The notes beneath the pieces are model-generated. The model saw nothing but the letters and a program-made list of their open reading frames with translations. It ran no database searches and had not been told where the DNA came from. Of a stretch of 64,000 nucleotides of DNA, positions 11,491 through 25,659 are shown in pieces. Positions within the stretch are counted from its first letter, which is position 1; every line of letters starts with the position of its first letter. The position numbers and the translations under genes are program-made. The stretch is from Tyto alba (Eukaryota; Chordata; Aves; Strigiformes; Tytonidae): the NCBI RefSeq assembly GCF_018691265.1, contig NW_024881321.1, forward strand, positions 26,323,698-26,387,697, in the 5' to 3' direction.

Positions 11491-13559
11491 GATGAAGGCA
11501 AAAGGTCTCAGTCTCTCTACAGTCACTGAAGAGAGGTAAGACAATCAATAAATTGTCCAAGATTTGGTGAAATGAACTTAAAGTATTGGCTCTACTACCA
11601 ATTAGCAGTTTGAAGTACTAGCAGAGAAGTTTTCATGCTGCAAATTAATGTACTTGCTTATAAAACACTCATCTGTCAAGGTAAAATCTGCTTCTACAGT
11701 TCTAGGGAATCTTAGAGAAAATATTTAATCTTCAGGTTTGTTTGTTTTTTTTTTTTTTTTTTTTTTTCTATATGTAAAAAAAAAGTTGAATGCTTTAAAA
11801 AATATCAGTGCTTTAAAAAAAAAATCCTGAAGAACCAGTTGAGAGCTTTTTGAACAAGTATTCTCATTCACTTTTCAAATAGTTTGAAATGCAGATAAAT
11901 ATTTTGCTGCTTTATTGAGACACATTGCATCTCAGTGTGTTCTGTTTTATTCTGTATCATTCTGTTTGATCTCATCATACTGCAGCAGTGTTCAAAGTTA
12001 TAATGATATATAGCAGAATTACTGTAGTCTCTGAGGAAAAATCATGGAGATGAAAAATGGATTTCCCACTCGCATATCATAACCAATCAAATTTTAATTA
12101 GAATTGTTTTAAATTAATTGACTTTCAGTAACATCTTTAAAATCTCATTTAAATTTAAAAAATCTCATGTATCTGTGTCATATATCTGTGAATTAAAGAT
12201 GGTCTTGTAGTCACTAATAGTACTTTCAAAATACAGTGCAAGCTATATTTTTACCATCTTCTTTTCTACTGTCACAGGTAAAAAGTGTTTCTGTGAAAAT
12301 ACTCATTAGTTTGAATGCAGTGAAAAAGATCATGTGGCAAATTGTTTTTGAAATGTAAAATCATCCATTGTCAGGAATTACACATTCAAAATTTATCTTT
12401 GATGAAAAAAAAATATTTACTTCATTCCAATAAGCAGGCCTGTCAAACTGCAATTCTTAGGGCTAGTGCTTCTGAAAATCGGCTTATGCATATACAAGTT
12501 CACTGTAGACTGCTTGTTCTTTTTTTCCATTACATTATTAAAATAGCAATGTCTGACACATTTCTGCATAGAGATTTTTATGTTACCCTGACAAGATAAA
12601 GGAGCTGACATATATCTGTTGTTAGAATATAGTCTCAGCTTTGCTCACAATGCAAAAGGGGCAAAATGACTAGAAAAGACATTTTTACGATAAAAAGAGA
12701 AGAGAGGAAGTTCTTATTATTACCTTGAAGAGCCTGAGTATCAAAATAACACCAGAACATTTTTTAGCTGAAATAAAAATATCCATAGTATGTTTAGAAA
12801 AAAAATAACCATTATTAGAAAGTATACCACAGAAGGGAAAAATAACAAAAATATTCAAAACAAGCATCCTGTTTACCCAAGTGAAGCTTACTCGGAATAG
12901 AATTTTCAATGTTTTGACCTACATCAAGTTTTGTTTACACTAGACAGGACTGAATATGGGTCAAAAAAGTCAGAGGGCTTACTCTGATGTTTTATTTTCT
13001 TTGAATACTCCGGTGAATTTTCATCTCCTGAAATGTGCTTTTAATGCATTTTTGACAACTGATTTTGGTTTGGTAGTTTCTTTAGGGATGGGTGTGAAAT
13101 GTTGAGATATACATTTTCTTCTTCTCCATCAGAAGTGTTTGAATCACAAAGTACTGGTTTGTGTGTACTGGACTGCAGTGTTAACTGCCAGTGTGAGGTA
13201 CTGCATTTAGTTCAATAGAAAATGTCCCATTTTCAACTTTGATGGTGAAACAAGTACATGCCTTACAGAAACAATTATGTTATCACACTATGTTAGTATT
13301 CTACATTTCTTTTGTAAAATAATAATTCTGACCCTCACTTTTTATCTTTTCTAAACTAAAGTGTTACAAAATTAACTTGCAAATAAGTTCTGAACATTCT
13401 AGTTGCATCTGATTTTTTTTTTTTTTAAGATCAATATACAGGTAAAGTATGATGGAACACTCAAAGTATCCATGGCCACAGCATAAAAAAATATGTTTTT
13501 CTTTAATCCTTTGTCCACCTGGAGAGGCTTGGAGGGAGTCCCAAATGACATGTGAAAAA
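11491..13559. other. Non-genic DNA, no gene seen
   Basis: Contains a poly-T tract at 11745-11767 but no gene or transposon that I can support. Frames at 12342-12611 overlap on opposite strands and have no recognisable protein features. Confidence 0.55.
11745..11767 (+). repeat. Poly-T tract
   Basis: Continuous T-run of about 23 bases preceded by GTTTGTTTG. It is a mononucleotide repeat with no recognised retroposon attached. Confidence 0.9.
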
Positions 13560-14720
13560 CATTAGAGGTTTATTTTGTTTCAAATTAGAAAACATTGCTG
13601 GAACACGTTGCAGAACAGCTCAACAAAAAGAACTATAGCAAATTACCCGGACCACATGGTAGACACCTAAGAGTTTAAAACCATTTCAGAGAGAAAACAA
13701 GCATGGACACTTTTGCTTGAAACTATGCTGGCAGTGGCCATGATACTGCCACAAAGGTGGCAAATGCCAATATTTAAAGAGAGCTTCAAAGGAAATCCTG
13801 ATATCTACAGACAAAAAATCCTGGCAAGTTTGTTAAGGAAAATATAGACTGTTTAAAAGAATGGATTAACAAGGACACAGACTAATGTGATACGTTGAGA
13901 AAGAGCTGAAATGCCTTTTGTAAAGGGAACCCATGAACCACAATGTCTGTGAGAGTGTTCTTGGATTTTCAGAAACAGTTGATCAGGTCCCCAGTAGAGA
14001 CTTGTAAAAAGTCTAGTGATGAAATTAGGGGAACAACAAAAAATATAGGGAACAAATGACTGGTTTTTCAAGATGAGGAGTTCATTCTGGATCTGGATGT
14101 AGATATCCCATGCTGTTCAACATTTAATCAAAGGTTTGCAGAAAAGCATGAGTGTTGAAGTGAACACATTTATTAATAATACAAAATTATTCTCATAGTT
14201 GAGAGGTGCAAAAGAATCACACAGCAGTAAGTGACTGATAACATTGCTCATGAATTAGATCTTAAGATTTTGACAGGTAGTTCTGTAAAACTAGCAGTGC
14301 TTGGTGGGAACGAACATAAAAATAAACCACATACTAAGAATAACTAGGAAGTGCATGGAGAACAAAGCAGAAAATATCCTCAAAGGTATTCTGTAAACCC
14401 ATCGGATGACTGAGTGTAGTTAGGGAACTTTTCCCCACCTTCCCATTGAAAAAAGTCTAGATAAGGTTCATAAAGGCAGCTAGGCAATCAAAGCTATGGT
14501 GTGCCTTCTGCACAGGCAATCAATAAAATTGAATAATAAATAAAATAAAAAATAAATTAAAAAAATAAAAATAAGTTAGAAAATGGGGAGTAGGGAAAGG
14601 AAGAAATGAAAGAAGACTAAAATAGGTCTCTAAAATCATGAATGGCATTGAAAATAGGAGAAGTGTATAACTATTAATTACTCTCATACACATAATGTAA
14701 ATTAACTACTAACTGTAATT
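13560..14720 (+). mobile_element. Ancient degenerate CR1 LINE body, sense
   Basis: Translating the plus strand in shifting frames gives pieces in CR1 ORF2 order. First come NKLPGPHG-like and HLRVLKPF-like stretches near 13610-13690, then a CCACAAAGGTGGCAAATGCC region equal to the 'LPQRWQMP..FK' segment. Near 13960 there is TTGGATTTTCAGAAACAG followed by GATCAGGTCCCCAGTAGAGA, the diverged 'LDFQKAFD.VP' reverse transcriptase block. Near 14110-14200 follow remnants of the segment before the catalytic YxDD box, ending in ACAAAATTATTCTC. A GGTCTCTAAAATCATGAATG block near 14625 fits the 3' part of some CR1 subfamilies. Frames are broken many times, so this is a long-dead copy. Both boundaries are estimates. 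Confidence 0.6.
14522..14575 (+). repeat. (AATAA)-like A/T-rich tract
   Basis: Low-complexity run of A broken by single T residues, inside the 3' part of the degenerate CR1. It probably expanded after insertion. Confidence 0.85.
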
Positions 14721-17700
14721 AACATATTAACTCTTAAATGTGTGTGACTAAAGCATACATTCCAAGAAGGCTTTAAATTGTAATCTGAAGACTTCGAGGA
14801 GTGGAGAATCTACCAGTTCCCTTAAAAATAGTTAAACACCTACACAGTTAAAATGATGTTTCTGTCTCCTATATGAAAGCTCTTTTACTACCTCTTACTT
14901 TCCCTGTATGAAAGTATAAATGCATTATAATCAGGCAGGAAAAATGGTCATGACACCAAATAAGGAGAGATAGCTCATAATGTTGGGGGTGTTATATATT
15001 TAAGAATTCAATTAACAATGGGCATATGTCCTCATTTAAAATGTCTTTTTATTTAAATATTACACAAAATAACCATAAACGTTCAAAGATTCTGTCATCG
15101 GGTTTCTATTTCTTTTAATTTCTCTTGCTTATTCTCTGTGGATTCCTTGTATAAATTACTATTTTTTCTTTGTATATATGCTATAATTTTGTTGTATTCA
15201 TATTTATTAGATTCCTATGCACTATATTCTTTCCTTTCCCTTTTTTATTTTTATTACCAATCAACCATAGAGCATAAAATTAAGAAAATTCAAGTCCTGA
15301 ATATTTCATTTAATAAAGTCCTCTTTGAGTTCTGAACTCTGACACAAACTGGGAGAAGAGGCAACCCGGAGACTGAAATTTCTTTGAATTTCTAAAATTC
15401 TAATTCCATTTCTTTGTAGTACAACAAAGGAATATAAAGCAAAACCGCTACTGATTTGAACATAAAATATACATAATGTATTCAACCATACTGCAGACAG
15501 GCTTGTGAGAATGAAATTGAAACTGATATTTTTCTTCTTTTAGCAGAAGCATATCTGAGACTAAATGTGTGGGTGACCTATAGTAAAAGAAAGTATTTCC
15601 CAGAGGAAAAATATGCTATGTTTGCCTTAAAGTTAGTTCCTTTGCTCTTCTCCTTCAAGTATCTTATGACGGCTATCTTGCAGTTCATGCTTTCATCTGT
15701 GATGCAAACATGCTATAAACAATCAGCTTTAAAGACTCAAGTGATAAGTATAAATCTTGCTAACAGAGCTACTTAAGTAATAAAATGATTTTAGCTAATA
15801 AAGAAATTAATTTGCAGAAGATCACTTTCCTCCAAAGAGGTCTCAGCCTAGATTACCATCTGCACAAATAATGCGTAGTCCTAGGCTGTCAAAACCTTGG
15901 TACGCCAAACTTGTACCCGTAATAGAAGAGCTGATGGACCAGCCTTGATTGCTGGAAGAAAAAAGATTAGTGCCTAATGTTTTTATTTAGGTTTTTTTTT
16001 TTTTTCTTCTTCTTTCATGAATTTCTGTTAGTTTCATGCTAGAATGGAAAAGTTCTGAAGCAGCTGTGCCATGCTGAATTCAGGGATTTCAGTGATTGCC
16101 AGACCACTTCTAAAGAAAACTGAATCATTATTGAAGAGAAAACAGTATCCCATTTGTGTTAAACACCTAAAGAAAGCAACTATGATTTCTAACTAATGTA
16201 ATTTGCCATGGATATCAATGAACCATATTAGTTCTTGAATTATTGCCTATAAGTGCCTATTCTTTTATTTCACTGTGTCTCATCTACGTTTCTTTAATAG
16301 CAACAGTGCATATTTCTAGCCTTTCAGTGTTTCAGCCTTTCTCATAATGAATGTGAAGTACAAATGGTATAGGCACCAAACCCAACATTTGCCTCATTCA
16401 TATACCCTCATCCCACATATTAAGAATATCAACACTTTTGTCAAAGAATTATCCCTTCAGAAAGAAAATATGAAACAAAATCATAAGAGTTAGAAAATTG
16501 ATGAAGTTGATAACAATGTGAGAAACAAGACAAATAGAAATTCAGGAATATCCAGGTAACTTCACGAGTTGATGGACAAGAAACTGACCTTTGACAAAGT
16601 CATGTTTCAGCTCAAGCTCAAGGATATTAAAAGCTGAGAGAATTTTAACAGAAGTCTGCTTCCTGTACTCATGACTGGTTTAATACAGGAAATGTTTTTC
16701 AAGAATTCAATACACAGCTTTTCATTCAGTCTAAATCAATGAGAAGAGAGCACCTTAAGATACTTATCTTAAGACCTTAATAGCAAAGAGCCTGGACATT
16801 TCTAAATAAGTCTGTCTAATGATTTACAACTCACAGAGCTAAAGAAAGCATCAACACAAGTCAAGAATAATATCAACAAAAAGATTCTGCTTATTATATA
16901 GCCCCTGATAAGTGTGACTGATGGGTAGATGAAGGCATTTGTAAGAAGAACATAAAAACTTGCATTCGTTAAGCTTTAGACAGATATACTTTTATATACA
17001 AAAATATTATCCTTTGGTGTTGTCAGGACTGGAATTTTACTGTGGTTCAGCTAATAATTAAAGTCACTAGAAAGATCTGAATTTCAGTCAAATGTTACAA
17101 GATTTAGTACTTCAGTACTACTAAAAAGATCTGGCCTCTGAAGACTTGGGATATTAGGATAAATTACTTGGGACATACCTAATGGTTCTGTGCTTAAGCT
17201 GGTACCATAATTTACTATTTGAAAACATGACGGATAAATGAGGAGCTCAATTACCTAACACTCAGAAGAGATCTTTTACTTTTTTGATATGACTTTATGC
17301 CTCCTAGTACCACTTGCATATGCCATGTGACTCACACCCCAGTTTTGTGTTTCTTTCCTTGTTTGAGACTGCTTTTATACTTTATGATTCCTGGGGCTTA
17401 AAGTGATATGTTTATAAATAGAGAAGTTACTTTTTCATGAAATCATATTGCAGTGTAGCACTGATCTTTCTTACATGGGAAAAAATGCAAAATATGAGTT
17501 CAAAGTCTGAGAATAATTCCTGTCCAAACATGTATGGAAGGTATGAAGAATAATCTTCAACTGGCCAAATATATGTCTACAATGTAGTTTTTACCTATCA
17601 ATTAATCATCTGGACATTATTTACAGGCAATGAAAAGAAACAGGTTCAATGGGGCATGATTCATCTTCTTCTAAAGCAGAATTAAAACTCTGATGGTAGA

Positions 17701-18096
17701 TGTATAAGAGGTATCTTAATCAAGTTTATCACAGGAAATTGCCTAGTACACTTTAATACTGTAAGATAACTACAATTAAATTACTGTAATTGCGGGAGAA
17801 TATGTCAAGCTTCTTGCCAAGAGCTATTAGACTTCAAATGATCTTAAATTTAGCAGCAGTCCAGTTGTTTTAGGGGCTGAAAGAGCCATTCTGTCTGCTC
17901 AATGTCTTTCCTAAGTTTTTTCTGATGCAGTTTTAGAGTATGCTCTATGTCAGCTTGTATTCAGAGGACTGATTCTGCATCTTTAGCAATTGTCAACTGG
18001 TTTTGTCGTGTGAAATAGCACATGTTCAGCTAGATGGAATGAGAAACACATTTAAATCCCCAGAAAAATTAGAATCTAAAATTGTTCAAAGTCTAG
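14721..18096. other. Non-genic DNA, no gene seen
   Basis: No supportable gene or transposon. The sequence is AT-rich; short frames at 15138-15335 and 15567-15776 look like chance translations of T-rich DNA. The part near 14760-14850 may be another very old CR1 fragment, but similarity is too weak to annotate. Confidence 0.5.
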
Positions 18097-19765
18097 TCAT
18101 AGAATCATAGACTAACTCAAGTTGGAAGGGTCCCATGAGGGTCACCGAGTCCAACTCCCTGCTCCTCATAAGACTACCTAAAAATAATAATATGACTAAG
18201 AGCATTGTCCAGATGTTCTTTGAACTGTGTCAGGCTTGGTGTTGTGACCACTTCCATGGGGATCCTGTCCCAGTGACCAACCATCCTCTCAGTGAAGAAC
18301 CTTTTTCTGATGTCCAATCTGAATATCCCCTGACACAGTTTCATTCCATATCTTCATGTCCTATCACCGGTCACCGGAGAGAGGAAATCAGCACCTCCCA
18401 CACTGCTGTTCCCCTTGAAAAATTTGTAAACTGCAATGAGGTCACCCCTCAGCCTTCTCTTCTCCAAACTGAACAAAGTGACCTCAGCTGCTTCTCTAAT
18501 CACTCTAATAGTTTGATGTTGCTCTTTTATTGAGGCACTCAAAACTGTACACAGTAGTCAAGGTGGGGCTGCATCGGTGCAGTGTGGAGTGGGACAATCA
18601 CCTTCCTCAACTAGTCAGCTGTGCTGTGCTCAATGCACCCAAGGCACGGTTGGCTCTTTTGGCTGACAGGGCACACTGTTGACTCATATTCAACTTGCCA
18701 TCAACCCAAACCCCTAGATCTCTTTCTACAGGGCTACTTGCCAGCCTCTCATCCCTCAATTTGTATGTATCATCAGGATTACCCTGTCCCAGGTGCAGAA
18801 ACTATCACTTGCTCTTGTTAAATCTCATATGGTTAGTGATCACCCTGGATAGTTCTGTAGTCTATTCAGATCTCTCTGTAAGGTCTCCCTATCCTTGAGA
18901 GAGTCCAGAGCTTCTTCTACTTTAGCATCATCAACAAACTTAATGTATATTCCATTCCTGCATTCAGATCATGTATAAAAACACTAAAGAATATTGGCCC
19001 TAAAATTGAGCTCTGGGAAACCCCACTGGTGACTGGACACCAGCCTGATGTAACCCCATTTACTATAACGCTTTGAGCCTAACCCATCAGCCAATTGCTC
19101 ATCCAACATATTATGGACTTGCCTAGCTGTATGCTGGACATTTTCTCCAGAAGGATATAGCGAGAGACAGTATCAAAAGCTTTGCTAAAATCCAAAACTA
19201 CCACATCTACTGGCTTCCCTAGGTCAAAAACATGGGTGACTGTCATATAAGGCAAGTGGAGCTGGTTAAGCGGGACTTTGCCCTTGTGAAACTGTGAAGG
19301 CTAAGACCAATGGCTGCCTTGTCTTTCAAATGTTTTTCAATAACTCCCAGAATAACTTTCTCTATAATTTTACCAGGCACTGAAGTGAGACTGACAGGCC
19401 TGCAATTAACAGAGTCTTCCTTCCTACCCTTCTTGAAAACTGGGACAATATTTGCCAGCCTCCAGTTGACTTGGACCTCTCCAGACTCTCAAGACCATTA
19501 AAAAATAATGGAGAGAGGTCCCATAATGACACTGGCCAGCTCTTTCAGCACCCTGGGATGAATCCGATCAGGCTCCATAGATTTATACAAATCCAGCCGG
19601 AGCAGCACATCTTGAACAAGTTCAGAGTTGGCTGGGAGTGTATCATCCCTCCAGTCATGGTCTTCCAACACAGGGATCCAGGGGTCCCAGGGCCCATCAA
19701 TGGTGTTAAAAACAGAGGAAAAGAAGGCACTAAACATGAAAACAAGGAGTCTACAGAGGGAAAAT
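18097..19765 (-). mobile_element. CR1 LINE, 5'-truncated, reverse transcriptase to 3' tail, antisense
   Basis: The longest transposon copy in the window. The plus strand begins TCATAGAATCATAG then GTTGGAAGGG, the reverse complement of the CR1 3' end with its ATTCTATGA tail. Reading the minus strand from 19765 gives CR1 ORF2 pieces: SAFFSSVFNTIDG and ELVQDVLLRLDLYKSMEPDR near 19560-19737, then 'HPRVLKELA', a DFSKAFDTVSR block near 19160-19195 and an FVDDAK block near 18925-18945. The last is the catalytic YxDD-type motif with Phe-Val. A segment reading GVDGKLNMSQQCA follows near 18650-18710. Stops and frameshifts interrupt it, with the longest open part at 19498-19737. Reverse transcriptase would copy the element's RNA at a nicked target; this copy lacks the endonuclease part and is inactive. 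Confidence 0.93.
19498..19737 (-). pseudogene. CR1 ORF2 reverse transcriptase fragment (about 80 codons open)
   Basis: Open frame inside the CR1 copy. It encodes the stretch just upstream of the reverse transcriptase palm, including YKSMEPDRIHPRVLKELA and ending SIIF. The apparent start Met is fortuitous because the true ORF2 start lies far upstream and is missing. The frame ends at 19498, where a stop follows. It is a relic, not a host gene. Confidence 0.85.
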
Positions 19766-21147
19766 AGTAATTTATATCTGATTTACATATATGAGTTGAG
19801 AATTCAGAATTTACTGGTGGGATATTTACTGGTGGGAAAAGGAATGGTTTCTAGGATTCCTTCTGATCACTAACACTAGTCAGTGATGATCTCCTATACC
19901 ATATGTCATATCAAAAAAATGCAGAGTTGAAGAGGCCCTTCTTCAGTCTTTTCTCATATAGGGCTTCAATTCTCCTTTAGCAAATTAATTTTAGCTACAA
20001 TGAAGTCAATATATAAAAGGTATCTTAAGAACAGGATTGTAGGAGTTTCTGAATATGAATTTTTAAGGTGTTTACTTAGACATTTGAAAAATTGTGGCTC
20101 CAAGATATCTTAAAATATTTCAGAAATTTAAGCCATAATGACCTTAAATATTAACAATAATGATTCTCTAAGGATTCTTCATATTTATTTTGAAATATAT
20201 AGTGCTTGGGTTCTTTTGCTTTATTAATTGCTTAAGAATACAGGCCAATGATGGACTTACTGTGATTTTTTGAGGCACTCAATGCAGTTTAGATTCAAGA
20301 TAACTGACCTTCTCGCAGAACTTCACATTTGCTACATAAATCAGTTGTTTAGCTGCTTCCTCACTCTAAAAACATTGCCTATTAGATATCTCACTCTGTG
20401 ATTATCATTCTACAAACTAGAAAACATTACAGAAAATTTCTAAATAGAGGAGAGGATAAGTCTGTCCTTTTGTTCTCAGATTTCTTTTTTCTCATACCAG
20501 TATGTCAGTCTGATGTAACCCAACTGTAAGTGTTTTTTCTTTCTTGACCCTTCCTGGTTACTTCTATCTGTCAGAATCCTGCATGTGTCTGTGCGCTGTT
20601 TGTTCTTGCTGGCACTGCAGGACTACACTGTGATCATACGTGGTTATAAAAAAAATTAAAACACTGAGGACAGACCTAAGCAGTCATAACAGTGTTTCTG
20701 TAACAAGAAAGATATCTGCAAATAAATATATAATCCTGATTTCATTAATTTATATAGAGGAGAAAAAAGATTAGTGTCAGCCAATCAGTCACTGTAGAAA
20801 TAAACTGAAATTTAAAAAATATTTCTTACTAACATAGCTTAATTCTGTCAGAGACATGTGAAGCTGTTGTATTTCCTATAGTTATGTCTATTTTCTTAGC
20901 TGACTCATTGGTAAAATCAACTCTTTTGTTTTTGTAAAATTCAAGCTTAGTCAATCTCATATTGTCTTTGGCTCAGAAAAGTTTAGCTCACCTTGATGTA
21001 AAACCCTTTTTGATTATCGGTATAAAAATGAATCTCAGTGTGAAATCTGTATCTTTGCAAGTGTATATGCTTAAGTTTTATATGGATTGTTTTTAAAGTA
21101 TTTAAAAAAGAAAATTTTAAGGCTATTATTTTCTATTTTCTTTGGGG

Positions 21148-21163
21148 AAAAAAAAAAAAAAAA
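21148..21163 (+). repeat. Poly-A run
   Basis: Sixteen consecutive A residues followed by G and a T-run. Mononucleotide repeat only. Confidence 0.85.
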
Positions 21164-24100
21164 GTTTTTTTCTCCTCCTATCCTTCTGAAATAATCTGTA
21201 GCTCCTGTTTATCCAAGCAGTGCCCAATTCTGTACTCCTTATAGAGCAAAACGTTTACTGACTGTACAAGACTTTAGTCTGAGTGAGGTCTGTAGTTCTG
21301 GTACTCACAGAATTTACAAGCTGTTTGACAGTGTCTCATAATCATTAAATCACAGTGCTGACTTTTTTACAAACACAATCAATCTCTTTCAAAATGTAAT
21401 GGGTTTGGTGTGTGGGAGGGATTACAAGGTGAATGTGCTTTCACTTCTTGATTAATTGCTGTCATTACTGGTTAACTGCCCTGATTAAATATCTATTTAA
21501 ATACTTAATTTTAGAACTGGAATATCTTTTAATTTTATATACCAGTCTAATACCTGTTTGGCTTGCTCACTTCACAGTATCATAGCTTACATTTGCACGT
21601 TACTTTAAATTAAGATAATCCTTTAGTACAAAATTCATTTTTGTAGACTACATTAAAAATTAATCTGTATTTCAAAACAAAATTATTTGTGCATCATGAT
21701 GCCTAGATTACTAATTCATCTCATCTCACTTGAAGTACTTTATGGAAGCAACATATGCAAATCTGTATGTTCTTCGTACTTCTGAACCCTTGGAAGGATG
21801 TTCATTTTCATAAAGAGTGCCTGTTTCTCAGTAACAAGAATTCAGATAACTTTACTCCTCAACCAGTCACCTAAATCATAGATCTAGGACTAAAAATAAT
21901 TAATCTGGATGTAGTGCCTAATGAAATATAATACTTATTCTGTGGGATTCAGAACCAGACTGAGATATGTAAATGTTTTGACAGAATTTTAAAGTATTCA
22001 TGATACTTCCAAAGGTTCCTGTTGTATCAAAGGGTATCTATTCATGACCATTGTATACAGTTTGATCGTATATCAGTGCTGAGTTTGTAATGATTTACTC
22101 TTGGCTGTGGCCAAATGCTGTGAGATTTTTGATCCCTTTCACTCCAAAAGGGACAAAGTTTTAACATGATATTAAGGACCAGTATCGAATCTCTTTTGAA
22201 AAGTATTTACTGGTGCAAAGCATCCTCTTTGACAGGGATTTAAATACCTGAGCAACACTCCTAAATCAAATGGCACAGATTAAGGAGCTCAAAAATAATA
22301 GATGCTGGAAGTCTCTAAGGGAAAAAAAATCCTCCTCTATTAAATTTCAAACTGTTTGAAAAAGAGACAAACATTGAAAAGAAGGCCTCAAGTTTTGGAA
22401 AGACTAGGAATACAGATGGGATTTCGATGGGCGTAGACTTATAAACATATGAGAAGATCAGGGTCACTAGGGAGATAAGGTTATAAAACCAAGTTGAGGA
22501 CATTAGAACACACGAGTTTGTACACAATGAAGCAACAAAAAGAGAATGAGAAAGACTGAGGATGCTCCTTTCCCTCTCACAAACTACATTAATTTTAATG
22601 ACATTTCTGGGTCTATTGCAAGATTGAATTACCCAGTTACATAAAAATATATTGTAATTTACGATGACTTCAGATCATTACAGAAAATGCTTATGATCAC
22701 TCCAACGAGAGAAAGAGTAAAAAGGTAAAAAAGAAACTATCCAAAACCTCAATTATTTGAATATTGAAACAACTATTTATGTCAGTGAAAATAAAATATT
22801 TGTTTACTCAGCTTTGAACATGGGGTGACAGAAAGAATGTGAAGGGTTGTGGTTTTCTCCAAAATACCCTCAGAGTATGTTAATTTTTTCCTTCATAATC
22901 TTTTAGTCATACCTCTTCATAATGGAAAAAAAGCTAGAATACACTGGATACATTTTACTGTGGTAAGAAACAAACATTATCAATCCCTATCATCTAATTA
23001 TATTTTCACATTGAAATTTGCTTACAAATGCAGTAAAACTGGAAGAGGTTAATTTGGTATATATTTCTAGATGAAACAACACATATTTCAAGCAGGATAT
23101 GCATTTTTTAATCAATATCCTGACAGTGAGCTACCAAATAAGCCAACTGATGAACAGCAAGTACTAGCTAAGCAACATGAAATATTTTTGGAGTTAATTC
23201 CTTGCTACTCATTCTCTGTGCTGAAGCTTAACATGAAGGATAGGGGACACTAAAAACACACTGAACAAAAATGGCAATGTTGTTCTGAAATGCACTAAAG
23301 GATAGTTATGCATATAAATTGTTGTGATTAATTCAGTTTCTGAAATCGATACAATTCCTCCTTCCTGAAATGCTAGAGGTCAAGACAGTTGTATTTGCTA
23401 AAGTAAATTGAAGACAATTTTCTTTTTCTATCAGGGCAAAACTTAAATTAGCTAAGCAAAAATTAGAGGCAAGCAACAGTTTCCTTTGATGGGAAAAGAT
23501 CCTGATAACCCATGTTGTCTTGCAGAACTTTAGCTGTTATAATCATCCTCATCTGTGTGTTTTCCTGGTTTATTATTTACATTTTTTTATACGGTCTGCT
23601 AATATGTTATTTTTTTTCCAAATAAAATTTCCTGTAAATGTCTGAATGGTTGGAGAATCATCTGCCTGTCATTTAGGTACTGTGTACTCTTAGCTGTTCT
23701 TCAATAATGTTCTTCTGACAACTTACTACTTCTGAAAAACAGTATCTATTCTGGCAATATGTTGTGACCCAAAAGTGCACTGAACAGGAGCATACAGGAG
23801 TTCTCTTTATGTTGGGGATGTATTGGGTCAGTTTTTGTTGGCACTTCTTAGCCTTATTCAAAGTGTATTTTACCCGTCTTTTAGGATGTGTCTCTTCTGA
23901 TACCAGAAAGTATCAAAACGTATATTTCATCGTTCCATTCTTTTTCCTCAATTCCCAAGGAACTGATAAAATGGTGTGTCATGATCCTTGAGGAATTGGT
24001 TCTAAGATCTCCGTAGTTATTTTTTTTTTTTATATTTCTATAATCATGAAATTATTTTCAATGTGAACGTGCTGTTTAATAGTTATTTCAAAAATACTAT

Positions 24101-25659
24101 CTCATCTCTCAAGAGAGAATGAATGTACTTAGACCCAAATAGAAAGAAATTAAATATTTTTTATTTAAATATGCAATATACTTTACATTTTAAATACATA
24201 TTATTTTGTATTAACCTTATTTTCCAAGATCTTGTTTCATTCTCAGTATCTCTCATATGTCATATACTGTAACATCTATCCATTTGTGTATTAATTCACA
24301 CATCAAAGTTCCTGTTTCTAATAAGACCAAATGCAGTCCTTATTTAATCCCTATATAGGTTAAAATTCCATGGCCTTTGATGAGAATTTCTGTTTTACTA
24401 TTATTAAATTATTTTCTTCCAGTGGAATTTTTTCTGTACTGGAAAACAAAACAAAATGAAGCAAAGAAAAAACCCAAAATAAATATTATTGGATTCAGGG
24501 GTCTTCATTTATACTCTTCTAATGCTGCTTTGGCTATTGTTTCTGGAAGAGTTTTGTGTTATTTACTTGTAGTTCTGATTTTGACCTTATATTTGTCTTT
24601 AAAAAACATGCATATAACTTTAAGCTAAGATATCTTGTCCTTCTTTCAAGGAACCAGTGCTTGAAAATACCTTATTCATGAGACCAGACAAGATCAAAGA
24701 TTGAGAATTACTGGATTACTTCAGGCTAAAGTGTATTAAAATAGGGGTTTATATGGGGAATCCATGCTGTGGAGAGTAGAGGTAAGAATGCCAGGTGGGA
24801 AAGAGAGCCCTTAAATAAATCAAACCCAAATAAATACATCTCAAATAAATAAATCCCTCTGATAAACAGACATAAAATAACCAACACTGTTTTTTAATTA
24901 CATTTTGTTATTGATAATTTGGGAGTCAAATGCATGAGGAGATTATGCTCTAAAAATAATAGTTAATGATCTTAACATATTTGTTTTTTATCTGAAGAAA
25001 TATAAACAAATACAAAACAATTCCAGAATCTAAGCCTGGATTTTTGTGTGCTATTACTTGCTTCAGTGCCCAGAGCCTTGTCGTAACAGTGGATAAGGGA
25101 AAGTACTAAAATGAAAATTAAGATTGCCTGCTCTATATGTCTGAGGTGTTGGAGATCAGCTCTGCTACCCAGAAACCCACTACCCTTCCAGATCTCTGCT
25201 GCCAGAGCACATTTGCCTACCACCACAAAAATTAATAGTTGATTTTTAGCTCTTGCTATCTTGGTCTCTTGCTTCAGTGCTGAGGGAGAAGTTGGGCAAA
25301 CAGGGTGACAAATGTTACTGCAAGACATACCCCTTCAAGCAGAAGGCCCCATTTTTCAGTCCTTTTTTAAAGTTCATTTAACTTATTAGAATTTCTTTCT
25401 TTTCCATTATTTGTCCATGAAGTGCACTGGTGATAACTGTCTCTGTCCTGTCCAAGTAGCTGACATAAGTAGAACATGGAAGGAGAAAGAAGAAAAGGAA
25501 ATTGCTTATTAAAGTGTGTATGGGAGGAAGTATTCCTCCAGTATCAAGACAGAGAATCATTCCAATACCTTACAGTAACTGGGGAAAGAGATTTTGAGGA
25601 CAGATAAACTGATGGAGATTAATGTTCCCAATGCTCTGGAGTACCTTAGAAGCACATGT

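Noticed and set aside
14760..14880. Possible further antisense CR1/L3-like fragment
   Set aside because: Similarity too faint to separate from chance by eye.
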